Shown one piece after another: positions 46,996 to 56,161 of a DNA stretch of 64,000 nt. Where the stretch lies: positions 26,379-90,378 of the forward strand of contig MPUH01000173.1 in assembly GCA_001970955.1 (NCBI GenBank), read 5' to 3'. The stretch's first letter is position 1; each line of letters opens with the position of its first letter. The notes under the pieces are model-generated. The model was not told where the DNA came from, did no database searches, and saw nothing but the letters and a program-made list of their open reading frames with translations. The position numbers were made by a program, and so were the translations under genes. The DNA comes from Stentor coeruleus. Its lineage: Eukaryota > Ciliophora > Heterotrichea > Heterotrichida > Stentoridae.

Positions 46996-48279
46996 TTAAC
47001 TAGCTACATGACTACTAACATATTTAAAGCATCTAATCGGCCCATATTCAACTTTCTTTACAAACACTGACGAGCTGCTCCATTCAATTTCATTCCAATC
47101 CAAAGACTTATGCACTGTTGTAACATAACAATCTTCTAAAGGAACTTTATTATCCTTAAAAAACTCGGAATCTTTCAGCATCAAAGGTTCATTAACTTGA
47201 GCCCATCTATATTTATCCTGATGTTCAAAAATTGGTTCTTCTTCCCCTTCACTAACCAACGACAGTTCAAATCTTTGTGTATAAGTCTCAAGTATAACAA
47301 CAACTGTCTTAAGCCTTGTACTTAAAAATTCCGCTTCATTCCACCATTTGTCTCCGAAATTTTCTAAATTATAAGGATACGCAGGTTCAAAACTAAGGTC
47401 AAAAATTATCATAGTCCCTGGAATAATCCTCATAGCTTTCATGTTTAAATTCGGTTTTGGTCTATGTTTCGGATAATCTGTTGGCATTTTCTCAGCCATT
47501 TCTATAAGTTCTTCAATTTTCCCAAGGCTATTCAAATAAACAACCCTTTCTGGTTTTATACTATACCCTTCATAATTTGAGAACTTTTTACTTCGTATTC
47601 TGTTTCTTATACAACTTACATAATTTGCTCGACCTTTTGTAATCCTTGTATATACAGATATACCTTCATATATAGGGGCAATTTCTTGCCATATGTTTAT
47701 TAATCCAACATGATGAATCATAGCTACTATATCTGAATCACTTGTATAAACATCATTTCCCCATATATTCCTAGCTACAACTTGTTTGTTTTTTGGGTTT
47801 AAATATTCACGAGCTACACGGATTTCTATTACTTGTTGTAAATATGGGGATAAATCTGGCCAAGGAACTCCTGGCTTGTAGAGGAATTTTTCACTATTTG
47901 TTGGAGCTGGGATTTCGTTTTGATATTCACAGGATTCAGCACTTTCTTCACTTTCACTTTCGCTATCGCTACGTTTAGAATTGTCGCGGTCACCATATGC
48001 TTTTGATTTCACCCTGCCACGAGAAGATGGAGCTCTACCACGTTTGATTCCTGATTTTTTACCGCGAAGGCCTCGAGATGCTTTTTTGTCGCTACGGATG
48101 TTGTAAACGCTACGGACGATTTTATTACGGCGCAAACGCATTGTGTTGGATTCACCCTCTTTATCGGATGCTTGCTTACTTTTTTCTTCTTCTTCTTCGC
48201 TTTCAACTTCTTCAGAACCTGAGCCTCCTTCATCAGAGTTATCACTTTCTTTAAGTTTAGGTTGCTTTTTAGGGTCCAT
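46996..48279 (-). CDS. Rxt3-domain chromatin protein (Rpd3L histone deacetylase type)
   Basis: 427 residues. The first 140 are acidic and then basic, with long Ser/Glu runs (EEVESEEEEEK) and an RGKKSGIKRGRAPSSRGR patch suited to nucleic-acid binding. From about residue 140 comes an Rxt3-like domain: VPWPDLSPYLQQVIEIRVAR, then NKQVVARNIWGNDVYTSDSD and IVAMIHHVGLINIW. The R-x-I-W-G-x-D-V-Y-T-D/S-D-S-D block is the family's hallmark. In yeast Rxt3 belongs to the large Rpd3 histone deacetylase complex. The rest has KAMRIIPGTMIIFDLSFEPAYPYN, matching the family's second conserved strand region. Deacetylase association here is inferred. Confidence 0.85.
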   Translation of the reverse strand: MDPKKQPKLKESDNSDEGGSGSEEVESEEEEEKSKQASDKEGESNTMRLRRNKIVRSVYNIRSDKKASRGLRGKKSGIKRGRAPSSRGRVKSKAYGDRDNSKRSDSESESEESAESCEYQNEIPAPTNSEKFLYKPGVPWPDLSPYLQQVIEIRVAREYLNPKNKQVVARNIWGNDVYTSDSDIVAMIHHVGLINIWQEIAPIYEGISVYTRITKGRANYVSCIRNRIRSKKFSNYEGYSIKPERVVYLNSLGKIEELIEMAEKMPTDYPKHRPKPNLNMKAMRIIPGTMIIFDLSFEPAYPYNLENFGDKWWNEAEFLSTRLKTVVVILETYTQRFELSLVSEGEEEPIFEHQDKYRWAQVNEPLMLKDSEFFKDNKVPLEDCYVTTVHKSLDWNEIEWSSSSVFVKKVEYGPIRCFKYVSSHVAS

Positions 48280-49071
48280 ATTTATATATAACCTTGTTTG
48301 TTGAGGTTACAAACGATGATGGTTTATAAAGAGAATAGAATGATTGTTTGTAATTAGAGCAATGCATTAAATCTAGTTTTTAAGTTGAGAATTATGTGTT
48401 TATTTATTTTAAACTCCAGTATATTAGTCCTAACCCTAACCATAGCGAACCTCATTTTCTTCAAACTAGCCTGTAATTTTATTTTAAATCTAACTAAAAA
48501 CATATATTTTTGCTTAATTTTTAGAAATTCGAGTATCTAATACTTTTTTCTTATTTTTCCATTTTTACACTGAAGATTATGACTGCTTAGTTGTATAGTG
48601 CTCTTATAAGTTAAAAACTAATTATTAGCCATAAAAGCAGACCTAAAGGAAATAACAATTAATAGCCTTTCTAAAGTGAAATCATTAATTTATCTAGGAA
48701 ATAAGCAATAGATATCACGATACATCTGACTGGCACTTGTACCAAAAAAATCTTTTAGAACAGTTCTAAGAGTTTCTAGCATTCAGTTTCAACATCCCAG
48801 CTAATTAATTATTGGACTCTTATACTAAAATAGCTTCATATTAATTTTACTTTTCATAACACTTGCAAAAGTTATATATTCAAATACATAAAAATCTTGA
48901 AATCCTAAACAAAAAGACCTACAATTTCTGGGATGGAAGAAAACTCACCCTTATACAAGCATAAGATATTTTTTATATCATTCTACATAATCCTTTATAT
49001 TTTTATTATTAATTTTCTATTATCAAAAAAACTATCTAAGTGTAACATCATCATTATTAACAATATTAAAC
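48280..49071. other. intergenic, only a weak small ORF
   Basis: A spacer of about 790 bases with high AT and no convincing gene. A short hydrophobic ORF at 48933-49118 overlaps the end of the next gene and is not called. Confidence 0.5.
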
Positions 49072-50976
49072 CTAATCTACAGACTTATTCAGAGTTTTAT
49101 CCTTCAACGGAATTTTAAAACCCCTATTTTTTTTCGTCCCATCAACTTTCGGACTAAAATACGAAATCCTCGAGCCTTCATTATACATTTTACCAACCAT
49201 ATATCTTCCATTTGTATGTAATAACGATAAATTAGGCAATTTTTCTTTAAGCTGGTTGCCTTTTTTCTTCTTATATTTGGATAAAGCCGAATTATTTAAA
49301 TCTTGTTTACCTTCTCGTTGTGAAATAAGCATCCTTCTATCAGTAAGCTGTAAATTAAAATCATTAGCATATCCTTGTTGAGACATAAGCATAGTTCTAT
49401 CAGGAATTTGAATATTAAATTCATTTCTTGGACTTTTTTGTGATGTTAATAACCCTCTTTCATCATTTTGTATATTAAAATCGCTTTTAGGTCCTTGTTG
49501 TGAAGTTAATGAACTTCGGTCACTATTTTGCATAAAATCCATTTTAGGTCCTTGTTGTGGGGTAAGTGAACTTCGTTTATTTTGCATATAAAATATGCTT
49601 TTTGGTCCTTGTTGAGACATCATTAAACCTCGATGAGGATTTTGTATATAAAAATTGTTTTTCTGTTTTGGATTAGGTAAAATCGGGCTTCTATCAGAGT
49701 TTTGTATATAAAACTCTCTTTTTGCCTCTTGTTGGGACATAAGAGCGCTTCTCTCAGCATTATGTGAATAAAAATCTTTTTTTGGTCCCTGTTGAGACAT
49801 TAATGCATTTCGGTCATTAGCTTGTAAATAATATTCTTTTTTTGGTCCTTGTTGAGTCATAAGCATTCTTCTGTCGTTATTATGTGAATTATTCTCATTT
49901 TTCTTTACTTTTTTATTTTTAAACATTCCTCTATCAGGAAGTTCCAATTTCAAATATTGTAAAAACTCATCTTCATCTTTTATATTCTGATCTTTTCGAG
50001 CATATGAACTCACATCTAAAGACATTTTTTTTCTAGGTTTTTTTACATCAGCTTTTGTCCTACTAGCTGAAAAATTAGGTCTTTTTGACATCAAAACTCC
50101 TAAATCAGGTTCTTTAGTTACTGAGTCTTTCTGGTTTTTTAATGATGATTCAGTGACAATTACAAGTGTTTGGGTCATTAGAGGTATAAAACAAGTGACA
50201 TAAAAAATTGTGATAAACGACTGGCTCACAAGCCAGTCCTCAGAACTTTTATTTTTATATTCCTGACTGTCAATTCCAGCCCTAGACTCATAATAAAGAG
50301 CTTTCATCACATCTTCAACCAAATCTCCTCTTACTTCCTCATTTTCAACTTTTTTTAAAGCTTCATTACATATAGTCACTGCAAACATATAATCTTTATC
50401 TCTTTTAGCGGCAATCCCTGCTTTACATACTGAAGCTAAACAGTATAAATTTTTTTCTCTTATAGTATTCATTCCAGATTGTAATACAGAGTTAATGTAT
50501 TTTTCAGATTCATCAATACGATTTAATTTCCATAAAACCATGAAAGTTAGTATATTCGTTAAGTTTCTTAGATGAAGATGTACTGGAAGTCCTGAGTCTT
50601 TGATTTCTTCAATGAGAATATGAATATTGAATAAGAATTTTAACGAGTCAGTATATCGTTGTTGTTTAAAATATACAAAAGCTAAAATGTTTGGCATTAT
50701 CAACCTTCCTTGCCAATTTAAACCTGAATTTCCATATCTGCTCAGCTCAGAATCTGCTTTATCAGCAGTTTTTAGTAAAGCTAAAGTGTCGTTAAGGTAA
50801 TCTTGTTGTATTAAAGTGATACTAGCTGAAGTACATAATATAATCAGCTTTTTCAACAGTTTGAGACCTGCAGGAGAGTAGTTATCAACAGATATAATTG
50901 TTTTGATATTAGATTCAATTGTATGCACTGACAGAAATAGTTCGTCAATTGAATTAAAAAAATTTAAATCCTGCAT
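49072..50976 (-). CDS. TPR-like protein with a 20-residue repeat tail
   Basis: 634 residues. Residues 1-260 are helical with TPR-like spacing (IILCTSASITLIQQDYLNDT, AFVYFKQQRYTDSLKFLFN, AVTICNEALKKVE). Around residues 250-275 SFITIFYVTCFIPLMTQTL is a hydrophobic stretch that may be a membrane helix. Residues about 365-565 hold ten tandem 20-residue units of the form (N/S)DRxxLMSQQGPKxDFYIQN, encoded by a repeat of about 60 bases. The tail is basic. The mix of a TPR scaffold and a Gln-rich repeat is unusual; I recognise no family. The gene uses its first ATG and has no intron. Confidence 0.75.
   Translation of the reverse strand: MQDLNFFNSIDELFLSVHTIESNIKTIISVDNYSPAGLKLLKKLIILCTSASITLIQQDYLNDTLALLKTADKADSELSRYGNSGLNWQGRLIMPNILAFVYFKQQRYTDSLKFLFNIHILIEEIKDSGLPVHLHLRNLTNILTFMVLWKLNRIDESEKYINSVLQSGMNTIREKNLYCLASVCKAGIAAKRDKDYMFAVTICNEALKKVENEEVRGDLVEDVMKALYYESRAGIDSQEYKNKSSEDWLVSQSFITIFYVTCFIPLMTQTLVIVTESSLKNQKDSVTKEPDLGVLMSKRPNFSASRTKADVKKPRKKMSLDVSSYARKDQNIKDEDEFLQYLKLELPDRGMFKNKKVKKNENNSHNNDRRMLMTQQGPKKEYYLQANDRNALMSQQGPKKDFYSHNAERSALMSQQEAKREFYIQNSDRSPILPNPKQKNNFYIQNPHRGLMMSQQGPKSIFYMQNKRSSLTPQQGPKMDFMQNSDRSSLTSQQGPKSDFNIQNDERGLLTSQKSPRNEFNIQIPDRTMLMSQQGYANDFNLQLTDRRMLISQREGKQDLNNSALSKYKKKKGNQLKEKLPNLSLLHTNGRYMVGKMYNEGSRISYFSPKVDGTKKNRGFKIPLKDKTLNKSVD
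49300..49890 (-). repeat. 60-nt coding tandem repeat
   Basis: Ten units encode the 20-residue SQQGPKxDFYIQNxDRxxL motif of the TPR-like protein. Units 4 and 6 are the most diverged, and unit 6 lacks two residues. Confidence 0.85.
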
Positions 50977-51140
50977 ATTTTATTTCCTTTTTTGTAAGGA
51001 TTTCCAGCATTGAAACCTCTTGATTTTTGTATAACTTTTTATAGGTAGATTAAGGGGTGTGAAGATAAGGAATAGGGTTGGGTAGTAAAGAAGGATATTT
51101 ATTTAGAATGATAGGATATGGATATCTAGTTAGTTTATAA

Positions 51141-51524
51141 ATGGAGATACTAAGAAAATTTGGGTTCTTTTTGATCCTGATGTACTTTTTGGTAATTTCA
51201 ACACTGATGCTTAGTGATTATAAGGCTTGGGAATCTCAGCTTTTTTCAATAGCTAAACCTGTGGAGTTTTTGGTATGTAAAAAATACCTTACAGAGCACT
51301 CTAGATGCATTATACAAACTTTAGGTACTATTGGGATTATCCTAACGTTCTTTGCTTTTTATGGTTGCAAGTACTCAATCAAAACTCTTGCATTTACTTC
51401 TCTTATCTGGATAATTCTTTCAACCCTTAGTCTCAGTAGCTCAGAGCAAAAGAATTTTAATGTTGAAATTATCAATATCTTAAAAATATTTGGTATCGCA
51501 GGAGGATTACTTGAAGTGTATTAG
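51141..51524 (+). CDS. small four-helix membrane protein, DoxX-like
   Basis: 127 residues with four hydrophobic segments, at about residues 5-25, 55-75, 80-95 and 108-125. The ending LKIFGIAGGLLEVY resembles the terminal helix signature of DoxX-type proteins (l-K-N-l-x-l-x-G-G-L-L). The loop after the first helix carries SDYKAWESQLFSIAKPVEFLVC. It is a plausible eukaryotic relative of DoxX or a small SURF4-like protein, but the match is short. It has no intron and starts at the first ATG. Confidence 0.55.
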   Translation: MEILRKFGFFLILMYFLVISTLMLSDYKAWESQLFSIAKPVEFLVCKKYLTEHSRCIIQTLGTIGIILTFFAFYGCKYSIKTLAFTSLIWIILSTLSLSSSEQKNFNVEIINILKIFGIAGGLLEVY

Positions 51525-51941
51525 GAATTACTCTAAGTAAATAGTTGTTGATCTTCTTTTGAATAGTTTTTATTTTATAACCATTAGGTGTTTATATTGA
51601 TAAAATATGTTGTGCTTGTATATAGATTAATTATATGATTACAAAACAATTGTTGAAGAAATCAATTGATTTATTTGTAAAATAAACTATAAAAAATTAG
51701 TTGTTTGTTATAAAAATCTTATATCTTTATCTTTAAAAGTGAGTATATAATAAAACTATAATACCCCACTAAAATTTCATCTTATTTTCATACAATCTGA
51801 CCAATTTTATTGCATCTAAATCAACCATAGATCTATCTCATACCTTAAAAAAAATCCAATATTTTGTTATGATGATTATATCTATATTAGAATCCTATAT
51901 AATTTCCTATTACTTATAAATTTTATATTCAAATTACAATA
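51525..51941. other. intergenic, no gene seen
   Basis: About 420 bases of AT-rich DNA between convergent genes. A TGTATATA string, similar to a Pumilio element, occurs near 51617, downstream of the membrane-protein gene. Confidence 0.45.
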
Positions 51942-52682
51942 TTAGAATATGAAACAACACCCTCCTCGTGACATGTTTTCCCATTTGTCTGAGTTAAGTG
52001 AATACCTTATAAGTTGTTTGGCAAGATTAAGACTATATACATAATCTCCTTTAATAACAGGGACAATATTTATATCAACAGTATAATTCACAGTACCAAA
52101 ACAAGATCCAGTATTTACATTAACCCTATAAGTTCTCTTTTTATTAATGCATAAAACTTCCTCATCACCAACTTGAACACAAGAAATTTCAAATAAGCTT
52201 GTGGGTAACGAACATATTTTAACCCAGTAATTATGAATACTAAGCATTTCAATTTCTGGGCAGTTAAGTCCTGATATAACAAGAACTGTGCTATTATATC
52301 GACAACATCCACCTTTTATATGAGTAAAATTCAGGTCTTCTAGACGTATAAGGTCGTTTGTTATCAAGCAAAATTTTTCACAACGATTGCCACTTATGTA
52401 AAAGACATCTGTACCGATATTTACCATTTGGAGACCAGACATACCTAGATTTGGGTCTTTTTTAACAATCATTTTGCCTCCTCCTGAAAACAAACATATG
52501 AATTGGTTTTTTGTCCCAGGCTTGAATTCTAATGTCCCATGAACTAGAACTTTTCCATCTTCTAATGGTAGACATGAACTCATAAAGACACATTTATCTT
52601 CTTTGTGTTCTTCTATTTCATAAGTTTTTAAACAGTACCACTTTAATGTTGACAGACAGGTGAAATATATTCTTTCAGTCAT
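51942..52682 (-). CDS. beta-propeller (Kelch-like) protein
   Basis: 246 residues from the ATG read from 52682 (MTERIYFTCLSTLKWYC). It is built of repeated strand-turn blocks with aromatic endings: SCLPLEDGKVLVHGTLEF, GGCCRYNSTVLVISGLNCPEIEML and IVPVIKGDYVYSLNLAKQLIRYSLNSDKWENM. The last is a good Kelch-type Y-x-x-x-x-x-W unit. It is short for a full propeller, with about four or five blades visible, and has no second domain. It is likely a protein-interaction module with unknown partners. It is Cys-rich, with many CC and C-x-x pairs. Confidence 0.58.
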   Translation of the reverse strand: MTERIYFTCLSTLKWYCLKTYEIEEHKEDKCVFMSSCLPLEDGKVLVHGTLEFKPGTKNQFICLFSGGGKMIVKKDPNLGMSGLQMVNIGTDVFYISGNRCEKFCLITNDLIRLEDLNFTHIKGGCCRYNSTVLVISGLNCPEIEMLSIHNYWVKICSLPTSLFEISCVQVGDEEVLCINKKRTYRVNVNTGSCFGTVNYTVDINIVPVIKGDYVYSLNLAKQLIRYSLNSDKWENMSRGGCCFIF

Positions 52683-53233
52683 TAATTAGGTCACTTTTAT
52701 ATAAATGTTCAACTAATATCAAATGTTTTTATCCCTAGTTTGGGTTTTGGTATGTAGAATTTAGTGTTTGTAGAGAGGTTTTATGATATTTTGAAGAGAA
52801 AATTGTTGATTTTATTTTTATTTGATTTTTTTTAAAGATATTATGGGCTTTGGATAAAGGATGTAGAAAAAAGAGGAATTTTTATAATGGTTAGATTAAA
52901 GATTTTTTGGGTTGATGATTGTGTAAGTTTGTTCTGAAGTTTTTTTTTATTGTATAGTAAATATAGTGGTTATTTTTTATACTAAATATGTAGCTTATTT
53001 ACTCATATATAAACATAATCCTCAACTCATTTATAATAAAAAATACAACTTTTTTAAAAAACTAGATCAAATATCTTTCTCATCCTTTTCTCCAAATTAA
53101 ATATCGCAAATTCTTATAAAAAAATCAATCTTATTCACCATAAAAACTTTGCATTTCACTAACAATGATAAAGTCCTAGATTTTATAATTTATACTGCAA
53201 TTTAATATAGAATTCCAAATTTCACATTATAAT
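52683..53233. other. intergenic between divergent genes
   Basis: About 550 bases shared as upstream region by the Kelch-like and demethylase genes. No open frame or repeat is seen. Confidence 0.5.
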
Positions 53234-54247
53234 ATGAGCAATATCGAATGCCCTGTTTTTCATCCAACCATTGAGGAGTTTGAAAACTTCGAAGCGTACA
53301 TGGTTAAAATTGAGTCTCAATCTAAAGGTTATGGCATGGCGAAAGTTATCCCTCCAGCTAGGTGGAAAGCTCGTAGAAAAGGCTACAAAGACATAAACCC
53401 CACAATAACTCACCCTGTCCGTCAAATTGTATCAGGTCTCGCAGGGATTTACCAAGTAATTCTAATCTCCGAGCGGAAAATGGAGTACAATGTATATAAA
53501 AAATACGCCAAAAAACGAGATCTAAGTTCCGAACTAACAATTGAAGAAATTGAAAGAAAGGTAAAAACTACCTAGTTCTGGAAAAATATACGCTACGACC
53601 CTGCTGTCTATGGTGCTGACAGCGACACAATAAGTCTTTTTGACAAGAATACCGAATGGAATTTATCAGAGCTTTCAAATGTACTGGAGTAATCTCTATA
53701 TAGAGATGGTCTTAAACCGTTAAAATTGAATGGAATCAACACCCCTTTCTTGTATTTGGGTTCTTGGAAAAGCATGTTCTGTTGGCATAAAGAAGACCTT
53801 GACCTTTACTCAATAAACTTTTTGCATTTTGGTAAACCTAAGATATGGTATTGTATGCCTGATAGCGAAAATGATAAATTTGAAAGGTTTTGTAGGTTCC
53901 ATTTTAGAGAAGAATATGCACAATGCAAAGAGTTTTTAAGACATAAAATGACTCAGATTTCACCTACTGTTCTTAAGGCGGCTGGAATCAAATACCATAG
54001 AACTGTGCATAACCCTGGAGAATTTATGGTGATATTCTCGGGATGCTATCATATGGGGTTTAATGTTGGGTTTAATTGTGCTGAAGCTGTGAACTTTGCC
54101 ACGGAAAACTGGATTGAAACTGGGGAAAAAGTTAGGAAGTGCGTTTGTGACTCTGATTGTGCTAGAATTGATATGGAGGAATTTAAACAAAGATTAAAAG
54201 AAAACAGAAGCGAAGGAAATCCTCACAAAAGAATCAAGTATGCTTAG
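53234..54247 (+). CDS. JmjN/JmjC histone lysine demethylase (KDM4-like), two 15-nt introns
   Basis: Exons 53234-53560, 53576-53688 and 53704-54247 give 327 residues. JmjN is at the start (FHPTIEEFENFEAYMVKIE, then AKVIPPARWKAR). The JmjC domain contains the iron and 2-oxoglutarate residues: H175 and E177 in MFCWHKEDLDLYSINFLHFG, H263 in FSGCYHMGFNVGFNCAEAVN, and the Lys of HFGKPKIWY. The end, KCVCDSDC, matches the KDM4 zinc-binding cysteines after the domain. KDM4 enzymes remove methyl groups from H3K9 or H3K36. PHD and Tudor domains are absent, so this is a minimal version. Both introns contain in-frame stops; without them no Jmj domain is recognisable. The catalytic triad is complete. Confidence 0.93.
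53561..53575 (+). other. 15-nt spliceosomal intron
   Basis: GTAAAAACTACCTAG, with an A at position 10 and an in-frame TAG. It joins EEIERK to FWKNIRYDP. Confidence 0.9.
53689..53703 (+). other. 15-nt spliceosomal intron
   Basis: GTAATCTCTATATAG, with an A at position 10. Removal gives VLEDGLKPLKLNGINTPFLY, the conserved JmjC opening. Confidence 0.9.
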
Positions 54248-54588
54248 TGTATTTTACTTAGATAAAAATATTCGTTGCTAGTTTACCTGAATTTATTATT
54301 TTAATTTAGAATATAAACGGAGTTTGAAATTTTTGGGTTTTTAATCTTTATTTTAAAGCATGAGGATTTTGTATCTGAGCTTTATTTATAAACCTTCTAA
54401 ATATTGGCCGCTTTTTGGTCTATCATGAGTTTTTTGATGTTCTTTTGTTCATTTAGTTTTTTGCTTTTATTGGAAATTGATTTTTGATTTGAAATGCTCA
54501 GCTTTATGCTAATTTTGATTAATAATTTTGATAATTGTTTATATAAATCTGTGAAAACTATACTTTTACTATAAAAATAGTACTTAAT
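54248..54588. other. intergenic, no gene seen
   Basis: About 340 T-rich bases after the demethylase stop. No coding signal is seen. Confidence 0.5.
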
Positions 54589-55031
54589 ATGAAAATTTAT
54601 ATAACCAACCCTAATAAATTAACTCTAGGGCCTAGAACCTACGAGATCAGAGACGATAATATTGAAGTTCCTACAGCTAATTCATCATTAGCGAACGTGA
54701 CAAACTAGTTGATAATCATGCACCATAACCTCAAGCTTATCCAATAAATAGAGACATGCCGAAAAATAGTAAATTACTAACTCCTCATCGACTACTTACA
54801 AGTAACAAAGTTATCATTCCAAGACCAGGGGCTTACAATCTTTAACTATAACACTCATCTCCTGTATTTACTATTGATAGTGGATTAAGAAGTAATTTCA
54901 TCAGGACAGATAAAAATATTATATCAGGTTACTATAAAGGCAAAAAGACACTTTATCTGTAGAGAAAAAATAGTATAAACCAAAGCGATTTTCCTCGTAT
55001 AACTACACTAAATTCATAGTAAATACAATGA
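54589..55031 (+). pseudogene. decayed SHIPPO / sperm-tail PG-rich repeat gene
   Basis: The ATG at 54589 opens a frame with KLTLGPRTYEIRDDNI, a SHIPPO-like G-P-x-x-Y motif. Around 54690-54710 the signal shifts frame and continues with NHAP(stop)PQAYPINRDMPKN, IIPRPGAYNL and SSPVFTIDSGLRSNF, again SHIPPO-like. The second frame has seven in-frame TAA/TAG (54678, 54726, 54843, 54849, 54960, 55017, 55020) and no TGA until 55029. Proteins of this repeat type decorate ciliary microtubules. I read it as a pseudogene. Reading TAA/TAG as Gln would open the second frame but is not supported by any neighbour. Confidence 0.5.
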
Positions 55032-55222
55032 AACCAACTTTAAAGCACATCTAAAGACATCTTAAAAAATCATTAGAAATGTCTCTAATATTCAAATTAT
55101 TGTAAAATTTTATTGAAACCTATTCAATAATATAAAAACCCTTATAATTTCTAGCACATTTAAAGACTTGCCGCACATCTTGTATTCACACTTTTTTACA
55201 AGAAATAAAATCCTTATTTAAA

Positions 55223-56161
55223 TTAACTACGTCTGTAACTTTGTTCATAGCTTCTAATGAATTTTTCTTGAAATGCATCAGGCTTGAAATAAGGTCTTAT
55301 ATTTTTCATAAGTTCTAGTAAAGACAAATATGAAATTTTGGTTTCCTTCACTAAATACGCCATAACAATAACACATGACATCCCATTCCCACTATCATCA
55401 TGTACTAAAACATTCCCTTTTCCCAACTGAGTATTTAAAAATCTTGATGCCAAGACAAAATTTTTCCCACACGTATTATTATCAATATTAAGCTTCGAAT
55501 ATCCTCCTTTAAGTGAAGGGAAATGATTTGGATCTTCACCTAAAGTAAGAATTGCATAAATATTATACTTGATCAAACTAGTAAAATCTCCAGCTGCAAT
55601 TCTGCATGAAATGAATATCTTATTGAAACTTATTATGTAGTTTGTATAGAGATGATATGGAATATCAGCAATTTTACAATTGCATTCATTTTTATGAGAT
55701 TTGTCAGGACTAGAAGGTAGTTGTTGGGCTAAATAACTAGGTCTTAGAAGGTTTTCGTCATCTTCGATTTTTTTTTTACTAACGTTTAAAGCTATATTTT
55801 TAGTTTCTGGTGAAAATCTTATGCTTTGTTTATGAGTTTGGCGAGAACCTAGGAGGAAACTTTGTCGACTGTTTTTTACGATTTTATTAGATCCTGTCCT
55901 GTGTTTTGGACTAAACTTTTTATTAGGATTTGTAGGAGTTGAGGACCCGGAGAGATATTCAGAAAGGTTGATAGACATGTTTAGGATATGATTATAAGAG
56001 ACTTGCTCATCTCCAGGAAAATGTTTCCAGACGTTGTAAAGCTGATTTACATGTTCAATCTTGGGTCTGCTTGATCTTTTGGAAATTGTGATGAGTTCTT
56101 TTAAGATTGGAGTTTTGTATGCAGTAATTCTTATGTGTTTTGATATCATTCCTTGATCCAT
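55223..56161 (-). CDS. dual-specificity-phosphatase-like pseudophosphatase
   Basis: 312 residues. The C-terminal half has the DSP fold pattern: ISCRIAAGDFTSLIKYNIYAILTLGEDP (the s-x-x-x-A-x-d-x-x-x-L-x-x-x-x-I-t-x-I-l-n strand-helix), then LGKGNVLVHDDSGNGMSCVIVMAYLV. The active-site signature H-C-x-x-G-x-x-R-S is H254-D255-x-x-G258-x-x-M261-S262, so both the catalytic Cys and the phosphate-binding Arg are lost. It cannot act as a normal Cys phosphatase and is probably a binding scaffold. The first 140 residues are basic and disordered (RTGSNKIVKNSRQSF). Otherwise the frame is intact over 312 codons, arguing for selection rather than decay. Confidence 0.78.
   Translation of the reverse strand: MDQGMISKHIRITAYKTPILKELITISKRSSRPKIEHVNQLYNVWKHFPGDEQVSYNHILNMSINLSEYLSGSSTPTNPNKKFSPKHRTGSNKIVKNSRQSFLLGSRQTHKQSIRFSPETKNIALNVSKKKIEDDENLLRPSYLAQQLPSSPDKSHKNECNCKIADIPYHLYTNYIISFNKIFISCRIAAGDFTSLIKYNIYAILTLGEDPNHFPSLKGGYSKLNIDNNTCGKNFVLASRFLNTQLGKGNVLVHDDSGNGMSCVIVMAYLVKETKISYLSLLELMKNIRPYFKPDAFQEKFIRSYEQSYRRS

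Noticed and set aside
48427-48441. telomere-like CCTAACCCTAACC
   Set aside because: Only two imperfect units inside a continuous sequence with genes on both sides. There is no chromosome end here.
48933-49118. 61-codon plus-strand hydrophobic ORF
   Set aside because: It overlaps the 3' end of the TPR-like gene, is low in complexity (Ile, Phe, Lys) and has no supporting feature beyond an ATG and one hydrophobic stretch.
54666-55028. alternative genetic code with TAA/TAG as Gln for the whole window
   Set aside because: Many well-recognised genes here end at TAA or TAG exactly where their families end, and introns carry stops that splicing removes.
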